Assembly (NCBI GenBank): GCA_963749415.1
Contig: CAVVMG010000001.1
Coordinates: 558,001-622,000, forward strand
Direction of reading: 5' to 3'
Length of the DNA stretch: 64,000 nt
Origin: JALYNX01 sp963749415
Lineage (GTDB): Bacteria > Actinomycetota > Acidimicrobiia > Spongiisociales > ZC4RG35
Positions 51,417 to 59,744 of this stretch are shown piece after piece. A program made the translations under genes and the position numbers. The notes under the pieces are model-generated. The model did not search any database, was not told where the DNA came from, and saw only the letters and a list, made by a program, of their open reading frames with translations. How positions within the stretch are numbered: the stretch's first letter is position 1; the number at the start of each line of letters is the position of its first letter.

Positions 51417-52023
51417 ATGCAGTTGGTGGCCGGAGATGACGGGATCCCGCGCTGCTGGTGGGGGGCGGAGACCGAGGACTATCGCGAGTACCACGATCTG
51501 GAATGGGGTCGGGCGGTCATCGACGACAATCGGCTTTTCGAGAAGATATGTCTCGAGGGGTTCCAGTCCGGCCTCTCCTGGTTGACCATCCTCCGCAAGC
51601 GGGCCAACTTCCGAGCAGCCTTTGCCGACTTCGACATCGAGCGAGTCGCCGGCTTTGGGGAGCCCGAGGTTGCCGGCCTCCTCGCCGACGCCGGGATCGT
51701 GCGCCATCAGGGCAAGATCCGGTCCACGATCAACAACGCAGGGCGGGCACTCGAGCTGCGTCGTGGAACGGGGCTCCCTCGCCTCCTACTTCTGGAGCTG
51801 GGCCGAGCCGGAATCACCACCGCCGGTGGAGATCCAGGCGACCACGCCGGTTTCGACCGCCCTCAGCAAGGATCTCAAGACACGAGGATGGTCGTTCGTG
51901 GGCCCGACCACGATGTATGCCTTCATGCAGTCTGTGGGCCTGGTCAACGACCACCTCGACGGGTGCCACGTCCGGGAGGAGTGTGCAGCGGCCAGGCGAC
52001 AAGCCCTTGCCTCCGATCTCTAG
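51417..52023 (+). CDS. tag: DNA-3-methyladenine glycosylase I, one frameshift
   Basis: Tag excises 3-methyladenine from alkylated DNA. The N-terminal frame (ATG 51417) has GIPRCWWGAETEDYREYHDL with the first zinc ligands (Cys and His), EKICLEGFQSGLSWLTILRK (catalytic Glu) and FRAAFADFDIERVAGFG. Near 51765 it shifts to SLASYFWSWAEPESPPPVEI, LSKDLKTRGWSFVGPTTMYA, FMQSVGLVNDHLDGCHVREE and C (last zinc His/Cys), stop 52023. The joined length is about 200, normal for the family. TAGGGT (51404-51409) lies 7 nt before the ATG. Probably an intact gene with one sequence error. Confidence 0.9.
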
Positions 52024-52032
52024 CTTGGCCTC

Positions 52033-53166
52033 GTGATCGACCGGCCTCCATTCACCATCGGGATCGAAGAGGAATACCTGGTGGTCGATCGCGAGACCCG
52101 CGACCTCGTCAACGAACCACCACCGGAGATGTGGAGCTCCTTGCGCGAGGTGCTCGGCCACCAGGTGAGCCCCGAGTTGCTCAAGGCGCAGATCGAGGTC
52201 GGGACCAAGGTCTGCGCCAAGGTCTCTGAGGCACGCGAGGACCTGGCCGCCCTGCGCCGGGACCTATCCGGTGTGGTCAACGAGTACGGGGCGGCGATCA
52301 TTGCTTCCTCGACGCATCCGTTCGCCAACTGGTCGGAACAAATGACCACCGAGCAGCCCCGGTATCTGCGGCTTGCCGCCGACCACCAGCAGGTGGCACG
52401 CCAACTGGTGATCTGTGGGATGCATGTCCACGTCGGCATCGACGACGACCACCTCCGCATCGACTTGATGAATCAAGTCCGCTACATGCTTCCCCACCTG
52501 CTCGCCCTGAGCACCTCCTCACCGTTCTGGGCCGGCACCGACACCGGGCTGCTCGCCTACCGGTTGATCATCTTCCGCAACCTGCCCCGCACTGGCGCCC
52601 CTGAGGAGTTCGAGTCCTGGGCCGAGTACCAGCGGACGGTCCAGATCCTGGTCGACGCCGGGATCATCGAGGACGCCTCCAAGCTGTGGTGGGACATCAG
52701 GCCGTCGGCCCGGTACCCGACGCTGGAGATGAGGGTGGCCGATGTCTGCACCCGGCTCGACGACGCGATGGCGGTCGCCGCCCTCTACCTATGCCTCCTC
52801 GGTTTCCTTTTCCGGCTGCGCCGGCGCAATCAGCGGTGGAGGGTGTACTCCCCTTTCCTCATATCCGAGAACATGTGGCGAGCGCAGCGTTACGGGGTCG
52901 ACGGGACCCTGATCGATTTCGGCCGTGGCGAGCTGGTGCCTTTCACCGACCTCATCGAGGAGGCGATCGAGATGGTCGCCCAAGACGCAGTGGAGTTCGA
53001 CGTCGTCGACCAGCTCCGCCACACGAGGACCATCGCCCGCGAGGGCACCAGCGCCCACCGCCAGCTGGCCGTGCACAAGGCGGCTGTCGAGTCGGGGGCG
53101 GGCGAGCACGAGGCGCTCCAAGCTGTGGTCGACCACCTGATCGAGGACACCCTGTTCGGCCTGTGA
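52033..53166 (+). CDS. ybdK: Carboxylate-amine ligase YbdK (glutamate-cysteine ligase type 2)
   Basis: This enzyme belongs to the GCS2 family, which joins glutamate to cysteine or other amines with ATP, although YbdK proteins are weak GCLs. The 377-residue product starts at GTG 52033, with TIGIEEEYLVVDRETRDLVN (ATP/Mg site), LLKAQIEVGTKVC, CGMHVHVGIDDDHLRIDLMN and WDIRPSARYPTLEMRVADVC. Length is normal. TAGCTT (52021-52026) lies 6 nt before the start; the transcript is leaderless. In actinobacteria with mycothiol the role is unclear. Confidence 0.93.
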   Translation: MIDRPPFTIGIEEEYLVVDRETRDLVNEPPPEMWSSLREVLGHQVSPELLKAQIEVGTKVCAKVSEAREDLAALRRDLSGVVNEYGAAIIASSTHPFANWSEQMTTEQPRYLRLAADHQQVARQLVICGMHVHVGIDDDHLRIDLMNQVRYMLPHLLALSTSSPFWAGTDTGLLAYRLIIFRNLPRTGAPEEFESWAEYQRTVQILVDAGIIEDASKLWWDIRPSARYPTLEMRVADVCTRLDDAMAVAALYLCLLGFLFRLRRRNQRWRVYSPFLISENMWRAQRYGVDGTLIDFGRGELVPFTDLIEEAIEMVAQDAVEFDVVDQLRHTRTIAREGTSAHRQLAVHKAAVESGAGEHEALQAVVDHLIEDTLFGL

Positions 53167-53212
53167 CCGGGGGCCGGTACGGTTCCCGCCGCATCCCACG
53201 CCAGGAGATCAC

Positions 53213-53998
53213 TTGACCCGCCCGATACGGATTGCCGTGCAGCTTCAGAACCAACACGGGGACTACGCAGACATCCGGAGGGCGGCTGTAGGCGCCGAGG
53301 AGCTAGGAGTCGACGTGGTCTTCAATTGGGACCACTTCTTCCCGCTGGGCGGGGATCCCGATGGCAAGCATTACGAGTGCTGGACGATGCTGGCGGCCAT
53401 TGCAGAGGCCACAGAGCGAGTGGAGATCGGGGCCCTGGTCACGTGCAGCAGCTATCGCAACCCGGAGCTCCTCGCCGACATGGCCCGAACAGTCGATCAC
53501 ATCTCCGGGGGCCGCCTGATCCTCGGGATCGGCGCCGGATGGTTCGAACGGGATTACCTGGAATATGGATATGAGTTCGGCACGGCCGGCACCCGACTTG
53601 CTGCGCTGGGCCGGGACCTGCCGCGTATCCAGCAGCGGTTGGCCAAGCTCAACCCGCCCCCGACCCGGCGCCTTCCGATCTTGATCGGCGGCGGTGGGGA
53701 GCGGAAGACCCTGCGGCTGACCGCCGAGTACGCCGACATCTGGCATGGGTTCGGGCAAGCCGAGGTCATCCGGCACAAGAACCAGGTGCTGGACGACTGG
53801 TGCCGTCAGCTCGACCGCGACCCGGACCTCATCGAGAGATCCAGTGGTGCCAACCCGCACCGCCCGGAGTCCGGGGCCGCCTTCGTCGAGGCCGGGGCAA
53901 ACCTGATAACGCTCGGAATCGACGGGCGCTCGGGCTACGACCTGGCACCCGTGGCCGACTGGCTGGCCTGGCGCGACGAGGTGAACCGGGTCGGCTAG
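53213..53998 (+). CDS. LLM-class F420-dependent oxidoreductase
   Basis: The 261-residue TIM-barrel protein belongs to the luciferase-like family that uses F420 in actinobacteria. It has RIAVQLQNQHGDYADIRRAA, VFNWDHFFPLGGDPDGKHYE, CWTMLAAIAEATERVEIGAL with VTCSSYRNPELLADMARTVD, and SGGRLILGIGAGWFERDYLE (the phosphate-binding region). Subfamilies reduce diverse substrates, so the reaction is not predictable. The start is a TTG preceded by AGGAG about 6 nt upstream, unlike the leaderless genes next to it. Its stop overlaps that of lgt (convergent). Confidence 0.92.
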   Translation: MTRPIRIAVQLQNQHGDYADIRRAAVGAEELGVDVVFNWDHFFPLGGDPDGKHYECWTMLAAIAEATERVEIGALVTCSSYRNPELLADMARTVDHISGGRLILGIGAGWFERDYLEYGYEFGTAGTRLAALGRDLPRIQQRLAKLNPPPTRRLPILIGGGGERKTLRLTAEYADIWHGFGQAEVIRHKNQVLDDWCRQLDRDPDLIERSSGANPHRPESGAAFVEAGANLITLGIDGRSGYDLAPVADWLAWRDEVNRVG

Positions 53999-54879
53999 GC
54001 CGGGGCGGGAGTGGGCTCGGCGCCCAGCTTGGCGTCGTTCTCCGGAGTGACGAATTCCTGTGTCCGGTCGAGCCACCAGATCATGATGATCCCGGCGATG
54101 CCTGCAGCCAGCCCGCTGAGCTGGTTCCAGGTGAACCCGGCGATCTCTGCGTCTCCCATCCCGAAGCGGAGCCCGTCGAGGATGAAGCGCTGGAATCCGT
54201 ACCAGGCGACCCAGATGAAGAACAGCTGCCCGTAGTGGAGGCGAAAGCGTCGGTAGACGGCATAGAGCACCCAGAGCAGGATCGCCGCCCCGATCATGTC
54301 GTACATGGCGACGTGGTGGTAGACGCCGCAAAACCCGTTGGCCGCGGCTTCACCGGCGACGCATTCCAGGCCGTCGTGCTGTGGGGCCACGTCGAAGCCG
54401 GGCCGGATCCCGTATCCCCAGCGCACCGTCGTCGCCTTGCCCAGATGCTCGACGATGGCCAGGTCGCCGATGCGCCCCACGACGGTGCCCAGCGCGAGCC
54501 CGAAGGCAGACATGTCCAAGGAGGCCAGGATCGGCAATCCGAGCTTTCGCATCTTGTAGCCGCCGGCCAGGATCCCACCGAGGAACCCGCCCATGATCGA
54601 GAAGTTGCCCGCGATCGGGTTCAGGGCCTCGAGCAAGGGGACCCCCGCGATCAGTTGCGCGGGGACGGTGAAGTAGCGGGCACCGATCAGGGCGCCGATC
54701 AGCCCCCAGGTGAGCGCCGACTGGTACTTGATGGTGTCGAAGCGCCGCTTGCCCATCTCCCGGGTGGCGAGCCAGGCGCCGGCAACGAATCCGATTGCCG
54801 CGAACAAACCATGCAATGAGAAGCTGATCGGTCCCAGGTCCCAGATCGGGATCGGGGGATAGCTGATGGCGGCGAGCAT
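53995..54879 (-). CDS. lgt: Prolipoprotein diacylglyceryl transferase, divergent
   Basis: Lgt attaches diacylglycerol to the lipobox cysteine of prolipoproteins. The 294-residue polytopic membrane protein has the family architecture: seven or so helices, GALIGARYF, GNFSIMGGFLGGILAG, GTVVGRIGDLAIVEHLG and a late RFILDGLRFGMGD. Compared with E. coli Lgt, the essential His of S-F-H-G-G is Met, and Asn of G-R-x-G-N is Asp, while the key Arg, the Glu eight residues later and the C-terminal Arg are kept. The HPTQLYE-like segment is HHVAMYDM. ATG 54879 is preceded by TACGCT 8 nt upstream. At least two lipobox proteins are encoded nearby. Confidence 0.85.
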   Translation of the reverse strand: MLAAISYPPIPIWDLGPISFSLHGLFAAIGFVAGAWLATREMGKRRFDTIKYQSALTWGLIGALIGARYFTVPAQLIAGVPLLEALNPIAGNFSIMGGFLGGILAGGYKMRKLGLPILASLDMSAFGLALGTVVGRIGDLAIVEHLGKATTVRWGYGIRPGFDVAPQHDGLECVAGEAAANGFCGVYHHVAMYDMIGAAILLWVLYAVYRRFRLHYGQLFFIWVAWYGFQRFILDGLRFGMGDAEIAGFTWNQLSGLAAGIAGIIMIWWLDRTQEFVTPENDAKLGAEPTPAPA

Positions 54880-54921
54880 GGATGGCGAGCGTAGTGGTGG
54901 GTTCAGCGATATCGACACTGG

Positions 54922-55010
54922 CATTCCGCTGACCGCAGTCCGCTATCCGCTGACCGCCGACGAGCGATGTGGCGCGTCATGTGGAATGCGGAATGCGGAG
55001 TGCGATAGGC
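54922..55010. repeat. Degenerate heptamers, inverted pair (locus C)
   Basis: Left arm 54922-54956: CATTCCG, CTGACCG, CAGTCCG, CTATCCG, CTGACCG in 7-bp phase. Right arm 54983-55010: GGAATGC, GGAATGC, GGAGTGC, GATAGGC. The right units are the complement of the first left unit (GCATTCC), so the arms can pair across about 26 bp. The tract fills the divergent gap between lgt and the next gene. Confidence 0.65.
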
Positions 55011-55051
55011 AGCGATGGAGCAGCCGGTTGGCCCATCGCTAGAGTGCCTCC

Positions 55052-56230
55052 GTGTCCGATCTGCTGACGGCCGCGGCCGCCGCAATGAACGCACCGGAGG
55101 GCCTCATCCAGAGGTCGGCAGCGGCCCGCGCCACGGCCAACGGAACCAGCGTCGACGAGGTTCTCGCCGCCTGGGCCGGTGGTGCACCTGCTGCCTCCCC
55201 GGCCGCTCCTCCGGCTCCAGCACCAGAGGCCGCCTCTGAGCCGGCGGCCCCGACCGAGGCATCCACCGAGGCCCCTCCCCCGCCGGCCCAGCCCGCGCCG
55301 CCACCGCCGGTCATCGTCGAACCCGCTCCTTCTTACGAGCCCGAGCCCGCCCCTCCGCTGCAGCCGGTGCCCCTGGGCCGCAGGATCAGAACGGCTACTC
55401 GGGTCGGGGCCTGGACTGGTGCCGCGCTGGGGCTGATTGCGTTCCTGGTCGCCACAACGTGGTGGGCGGGGGGAGCGTCGGTGATCGGCGAAGGCCCCTA
55501 CACGCCGGTGATTCAGGCCACGTCCTCGGCAGTGATCATCGGCGCCGCCATCGTCAGCCTTCTGTTCGGGGCCATCGTGGCCGGCTTGTCGCGGGCGTCT
55601 GCCACCTGGACCAACCCGGGGATGCAACTGAGCAATTCGGCGGCCTCCACCGCATGGCTGGGCGCACTGATCGGCCTCGTGCTCGGTGTGATCGCCGGGG
55701 CGGTGCTCACCGGATTTGGGACAGCGATCGAAGGCAGCGAGGGCATGGTCCAACTTCCGGTGCTGCCCACGATGGCAGTGATGCTGATCGGCGGGGCACT
55801 GCTCGGTGGGTTCACGGCCGCCGCAACCCAGGCGGTCGCCGTTCCGGTCGCAGTTGCCGGTGAGGAGCGCGAGATCGCCGAGGTCAAAGGGCGGCTCGGT
55901 GGGGCACTGGGCATCCCGATCCTCGGCCTGCTCCTTCTGCTGATCCTGGTGCTCCCATTTGCTTTCGCACTCATCGAGTCGGTCCATTTCGCCGAGTGGG
56001 CCGCACCATTGATCGCGGTGCTCACCGCGGCAGGGATACTCGGCTTCGCCACTCTCGCCGGAAGCAGGCCGAATGTGAAGATTCGCTTCGCCGATGTCAT
56101 GGTCGCGGTGATCGGCATCGCAACCGTGATCATCGTCATCTTTGCCGTGCTCATCGCCGGTGGCTCCGAGGAGGAGGCCGCCGAAGGAGAAGGCGGCGAG
56201 GAAGCCGCGGTCGTCATCGTCGTCGGATGA
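55052..56230 (+). CDS. Proline/alanine-rich polytopic membrane protein of unknown function
   Basis: The 392-residue product starts at GTG 55052, 6 nt after TAGAGT. Residues 1-45 form a helical cap (LLTAAAAAMNAPEGLIQRSA, TSVDEVLAAWAGG) that recurs in other actinobacterial membrane proteins as far as I can judge. Residues 46-105 are an Ala/Pro/Glu linker. From residue 110 there are about seven hydrophobic helices (VGAWTGAALGLIAFLVATTW, LGALIGLVLGVIAGAVLTGF, LGIPILGLLLLLILVLPFAF and others). The C-terminus is acidic (EEEAAEGEGGEEAAVVIVVG). No transporter or enzyme signature is recognised. Confidence 0.8.
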   Translation: MSDLLTAAAAAMNAPEGLIQRSAAARATANGTSVDEVLAAWAGGAPAASPAAPPAPAPEAASEPAAPTEASTEAPPPPAQPAPPPPVIVEPAPSYEPEPAPPLQPVPLGRRIRTATRVGAWTGAALGLIAFLVATTWWAGGASVIGEGPYTPVIQATSSAVIIGAAIVSLLFGAIVAGLSRASATWTNPGMQLSNSAASTAWLGALIGLVLGVIAGAVLTGFGTAIEGSEGMVQLPVLPTMAVMLIGGALLGGFTAAATQAVAVPVAVAGEEREIAEVKGRLGGALGIPILGLLLLLILVLPFAFALIESVHFAEWAAPLIAVLTAAGILGFATLAGSRPNVKIRFADVMVAVIGIATVIIVIFAVLIAGGSEEEAAEGEGGEEAAVVIVVG

Positions 56231-56242
56231 AGGGGCCTGTGA

Positions 56243-57199
56243 TCAGGTCGAGTTGATCGAAGCGGAGAGATCGCCCGAGATCAGGGCATCACGGACGGCC
56301 ACGGCGATCTCACGAGCCACCAGCTCCTGTGCCTCCACAGTCGAAGCACCGAGGTGCGGGGTGAGGACGATGTTGTCCAGGGCGAGCAATGGGCTGTCCG
56401 CAGGCAAGGGCTCGGCCTCGAAGACATCGAGCGCAGCCCCGGCGAGTCGGCCTTCTGCGAGCGCCCTGGCCAGGGCAGGCTCATCCACCACCCCACCTCT
56501 GGAGACGTTGATCACGAACGCCCCATGTCTCATCTTGGAGATCGCGTCGTCGTCGATGAGATGGGCGGTCTCGTCGGTCAAAGGCACGTGCAGCGAGATG
56601 ACGTCCGCCCTGCGCAGCACCTCGTCGAGGTCGGTGAGAGAGAGTCCCAGGAATTCGGCGCGCTCGGCGGTGAGGTAGGGGTCGTAGGCGACCACATCCA
56701 TCCCGAATGCCCGGCAACGGTTGGCTACCTCGCTGCCGATCCTCCCGGCGCCCACCAAGCCCAGCGTCCGGTCCTTGAGCTGGACTCCCTGGAGCCGGGA
56801 GCGGTCCCACTTCCCGCCGCGCATCGAGCGATCCGCCTCGGCCACCCTTCTCACGGCCGACAGGATCAAAGCCATGGTCAGTTCGGCGGCCGCCACCGTG
56901 TTTCCAGCCGGGGAGTTCATCACCGCGATCCCGCGCTCGGTGGCTGCCCCGAGGTCGATGTTGTCCACCCCGACCCCGGCCCGGCCCACCACTCTCAGCT
57001 TCCGGCCCCGATCCATCATCTCGCCAGTCACCTTGGTGGCGCTCCTGACTATGAGGGCTTCGGATTCGCTCAGAGCGGTACCGAACTCGTTACTGGATGA
57101 TTGGTCGACTCTCACCACCTCGAAGCGAGAATCCTCGAGCAATGGAGCCAGGCCGCTGTCCGACACCCCGTCGGTGACCAGGACCTTGATGACGCTCAC
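56243..57199 (-). CDS. serA: D-3-phosphoglycerate dehydrogenase, short form
   Basis: SerA oxidises 3-phosphoglycerate with NAD+ in serine synthesis. The 318-residue product has the substrate domain (IVRSATKVTGEMMDRGRKLR, GRAGVGVDNIDLGAATERG), Rossmann motif GLVGAGRIGSEVANRCRAFG and catalytic Arg in NVSRGGVVDEPALARAL. It also has Glu in FEAEPLP and His in LTPHLGASTVEAQELVA. It ends there, lacking the ACT and ASB domains of the usual 520-residue actinobacterial SerA, so it lacks the regulatory part. GTG 57199 overlaps the upstream aminotransferase stop. The pair suggests a two-step serine route. Confidence 0.93.
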   Translation of the reverse strand: MSVIKVLVTDGVSDSGLAPLLEDSRFEVVRVDQSSSNEFGTALSESEALIVRSATKVTGEMMDRGRKLRVVGRAGVGVDNIDLGAATERGIAVMNSPAGNTVAAAELTMALILSAVRRVAEADRSMRGGKWDRSRLQGVQLKDRTLGLVGAGRIGSEVANRCRAFGMDVVAYDPYLTAERAEFLGLSLTDLDEVLRRADVISLHVPLTDETAHLIDDDAISKMRHGAFVINVSRGGVVDEPALARALAEGRLAGAALDVFEAEPLPADSPLLALDNIVLTPHLGASTVEAQELVAREIAVAVRDALISGDLSASINST

Positions 57200-58291
57200 T
57201 GGATGACTTCGCCCAGGTCCTCGAGCAGCATGTCGAGATCCTCGACGGTCTTGTCTCCCATGTGCCCGATTCGCACCGTGCTCTCTTTGAGCTTCCCGTA
57301 GCCGCCTCCAATCACCCAGCCCCGGTCCCGCATGCGGGATACCACCAACGGGCCCGGGAGCGACTCGGGCAGTGCGATCGTGGTGATGGTCGGCGAGCGA
57401 TGTCCGATCAGGGGCGAACGGGGAAATGCCGGTGCCTGCCCTCTCCTCGACCCACTCGACAGCCCGGTCCCGCATCGCGGCGTGCCTCTTCCAGCGAACG
57501 TCGAGCCCCTCGTCGAGGATCCGATTCAGTTGCATCTGCAGGGCGTACATGAGCGAGATCGCCGGCGTGGCCGGTGTTTGCCGGCTCTCCAGGCTGCGCA
57601 TCAGGGAAACCAGGTCGAAGTAGACCCCGCGGTCAGTCACGGACTCAGCTCGGGCCATCATCGCCTCGGAAGCGACCGCGAATGCCAGACCGGGCGGCAG
57701 GGCCAGCGCCTTTTGTGAGCCGGTGAGCACGAAGTCGAGAGCCCAAGAGTCGGTCTGGACCTCGGCGCCGGCGACGCCGGTCACCGAGTCGACCAGCAGC
57801 AGGGCACGCTCCTGGGCGGCAACGACGGCTGCCAATTCCTCGAGGTCCTGGAGGACACCAGTCGAGGTCTCGGAATGGCACACGGTCACCGCGTCGTACT
57901 CGCCGCCCAGGCGCGCAGCGAGCCCGGCGGGATCGTGGAAGCCGCCCCATGGCACCTCCCAGACGTCGACCTCGCGTCCACAAGCCACCGCCACCTCGGC
58001 AAACCTCTGGGAGAAAGCCCCGTTGACCAGGGAGAGGACCTTCCCCGTCTCCACCCCGTTCCGGATGGCGGCCTCCATCAGCCCGGTTGCGGACGAGGTG
58101 GAGATGATGACCGGTCGCTCGGTGACGAAGACCTCGCGGAGGCCCGATTGGAGGTCTGCGATCAATTCCTCGATGGCCTGGCCACGGTGTCCGATCATCG
58201 GCTTCGCCTGGGCGGCGAGCACGTCGGGATGGACCTCCGTGGGGCCGGGGAGGAAGAAACGACCGTACGGCGATGCTGCCTGTTGCTTCAA
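57196..58291 (-). CDS. Class V aminotransferase (alanine/serine-glyoxylate type), one frameshift
   Basis: This PLP enzyme belongs to the AGXT/PucG/SGAT group. It begins (TTG 58291) MKQQAASPYGRFFLPGPTEV, with GHRGQAIEELIADL, FVTERPVIISTSSATGLMEA, CHSETSTGVLQDLEEL, LLVDSVTGVAGAEVQTDSWA and the PLP lysine in LTGSQKALALPPG. Near 57425 the frame shifts to PLIGHRSPTITTIALPESLP and GYGKLKESTVRIGHMGDKTV, stop 57196. The joined length is about 365, normal. Overlap with serA suggests it could serve as phosphoserine or serine aminotransferase, as in organisms lacking classical SerC; that is inference. Confidence 0.9.
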
Positions 58292-58297
58292 GATATG

Positions 58298-58332
58298 TGC
58301 TCCGAGTCCCGAGCCCCGCTACCCGTCCGCCA
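58298..58332. repeat. Degenerate heptamers (locus F)
   Basis: Between the aminotransferase start and the lipoprotein stop, the plus strand reads TGCTCCG, AGTCCCG, AGCCCCG, CTACCCG, TCCGCCA in 7-bp phase, with CCG at the end of the first four units. It shares unit length and CCG core with loci at 2407, 21623 and 54922. Confidence 0.5.
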
Positions 58333-58663
58333 GGCTCAACGCATACCTGACGTTATCCACCAACTCCCATCCAACCAATATCGGTTCCCCGGTCCGCTGG
58401 TGCTCGCGGAGGTGGGGCAAGGCGAACGAATAATCACCATCGGCGACCGGGAGGAGGCGCCACTCCTCTCCTTCGACCAGGACGGTGAAGGAGGAAACCT
58501 GCTCCAGGTCGCCATCGACCGCGATCACGACCCCGCGTGCGGTGCCCGAGGTCGGGGCGGCGCAAGCAATGAGGCTCAGGGCGACCAAAGCCAGCAGCGC
58601 CAACCGCCGACCGCGCCCGAGTCGGCTCAGCTGGAGCTGAGCGACGCCTCGAACTGATCCCAC
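58319..58663 (-). CDS. Small lipoprotein at the end of the cytochrome oxidase operon
   Basis: The 114-residue product starts at GTG 58663 (AGGAG 6 nt upstream), inside the ctaG 3' end. The N-terminus has basic residues (RLGRGRR) and a hydrophobic segment LALLALVALSLIAC ending in a lipobox (L-I-A-C). A mature domain of about 80 residues with mostly beta pattern follows (VVIAVDGDLEQVSSFTVLVE, GDYSFALPHLREHQRTGEPI). It is probably anchored to the outer face of the membrane. The family is not recognised. Its position suggests a role in oxidase assembly or copper handling, without direct evidence. Confidence 0.75.
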   Translation of the reverse strand: MGSVRGVAQLQLSRLGRGRRLALLALVALSLIACAAPTSGTARGVVIAVDGDLEQVSSFTVLVEGEEWRLLPVADGDYSFALPHLREHQRTGEPILVGWELVDNVRYALSLADG

Positions 58664-59436
58664 TCTCGCTCCTGCTTGCTCCATCGGAACCAGATCAGGG
58701 CGATGGTCCCCCAGAGAAGGAACCCGCCCCCCACCTTCATCACGACCCCGGCGATGGTCTGATCGGCTACCGCGGACAGGCCGTAGGCGAGCGCGGCGTC
58801 CCCGTAGACGGGGTAAAGGGGCACCGTGGAGAAGGTGAGGAACGAGGCCGGGACCGTGGGGAGGAGGGACATCAGGAACAGGTAGAGCATCTGTGCCGGA
58901 GCCTGCAGCCTGGGTATGGCCCGCGTGGGAGAGAACACCGGGAGCCACATCAGGATCGCCGCTCCGAAGAGCCAGGCATGGACCGCGAAGTGGATGGGCC
59001 GGCTGGTCAGCATCCAGCCCACGAGATCGGGCCAGTGGATCAGGACGAACGTCGTGTTGAAGATGACGAAAGCGGGGACCGGCTTGGCCAGCGGCCGGAG
59101 GATCTTCGCCACCACCCTGTTACCCAAGGTGATGTCGGCGAGCCAGCGGGGCGTCCCGCGGAGGAGCAGCGGCGGCACCACGAGGGCCAGCACCATGTGC
59201 TCGATCATGTGAAGGGTGAACAGGGACTGCTCCCCGATGTCATGGATCGGCCACCCTGACACCAAGGCGAGGAGGAAGAGGGCGCCGAACCATTGCCAGC
59301 GCTGGCCCTTGGTCGCTGCGGCAGCCTCGGGAGCGAGCAGCGGGCGAAGTCGAGCGTCGGCGTACCAGTAACCGAAGCCGAGCACGAAGACCAGCAAGTA
59401 GAGGTCGAAATGGGGGTGCCAGGGGGGCAGTGGCAT
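58627..59436 (-). CDS. ctaG: Cytochrome c oxidase assembly factor CtaG (caa3 type)
   Basis: The 269-residue membrane protein of the caa3_CtaG family (PF09678) has about seven helices and the family motifs LVSGWPIHDIGEQSLFTLHM, IEHMVLALVVPPLLLRGTPR, FVLIHWPDLVG and MLYLFLMSLLPTVPASFLTF. It also has DQTIAGVVMKVGGGFLLWGT. In Bacillus the protein is needed to assemble caa3 oxidase, probably with copper. The ATG at 59436 overlaps the ctaF stop (TGATG); a GTG one codon earlier is possible. Confidence 0.93.
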   Translation of the reverse strand: MPLPPWHPHFDLYLLVFVLGFGYWYADARLRPLLAPEAAAATKGQRWQWFGALFLLALVSGWPIHDIGEQSLFTLHMIEHMVLALVVPPLLLRGTPRWLADITLGNRVVAKILRPLAKPVPAFVIFNTTFVLIHWPDLVGWMLTSRPIHFAVHAWLFGAAILMWLPVFSPTRAIPRLQAPAQMLYLFLMSLLPTVPASFLTFSTVPLYPVYGDAALAYGLSAVADQTIAGVVMKVGGGFLLWGTIALIWFRWSKQEREWDQFEASLSSS

Positions 59437-59744
59437 CACGTGCCCGCTACGACCAGGACTCCCAGCGCGGTCAGGATGATCGTGTACAGGCTGAGAGCCA
59501 GGACGAATCCGGCGGTAAAGAACCGGCTGAGGATCTTCTTCTCATATCGGAGGTGCATGTACCAGCCGACGACGATGAGGAATTTGAGCAGAGAGAGGAC
59601 GATCAGAAGGATGGTGTTGTAGTTGCCCAGGTCGAAGTCGCGATGGATGTAGAAGATGGCAACCTCGACCGCAGTCAGGGCGGCGAGCACTGCTGCAATC
59701 TTCCAGTACTGGGCCGGGGTCGGGTGGTGCTGCTCGCTGGTCAC
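59436..59744 (-). CDS. ctaF: Cytochrome c oxidase subunit IV (prokaryotic COX4)
   Basis: The 102-residue protein with three hydrophobic helices (YWKIAAVLAALTAVEVAIFY, TILLIVLSLLKFLIVVGWYM, LSLYTIILTALGVLVVAG) matches the COX4_pro family. The WYMHLRYEKK loop after helix 2 is characteristic. It overlaps ctaE by 4 bp. It likely stabilises the oxidase and has no redox centre. Confidence 0.93.
   Translation of the reverse strand: MTSEQHHPTPAQYWKIAAVLAALTAVEVAIFYIHRDFDLGNYNTILLIVLSLLKFLIVVGWYMHLRYEKKILSRFFTAGFVLALSLYTIILTALGVLVVAGT

Noticed and set aside
56243..58291. Aminotransferase-SerA fusion protein (682 codons in one frame)
   Set aside because: The apparent fusion comes from the frameshift at about 57425 that joins the aminotransferase N-terminus to the serA frame. 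The true aminotransferase C-terminus and stop are in another frame, overlapping the serA GTG.
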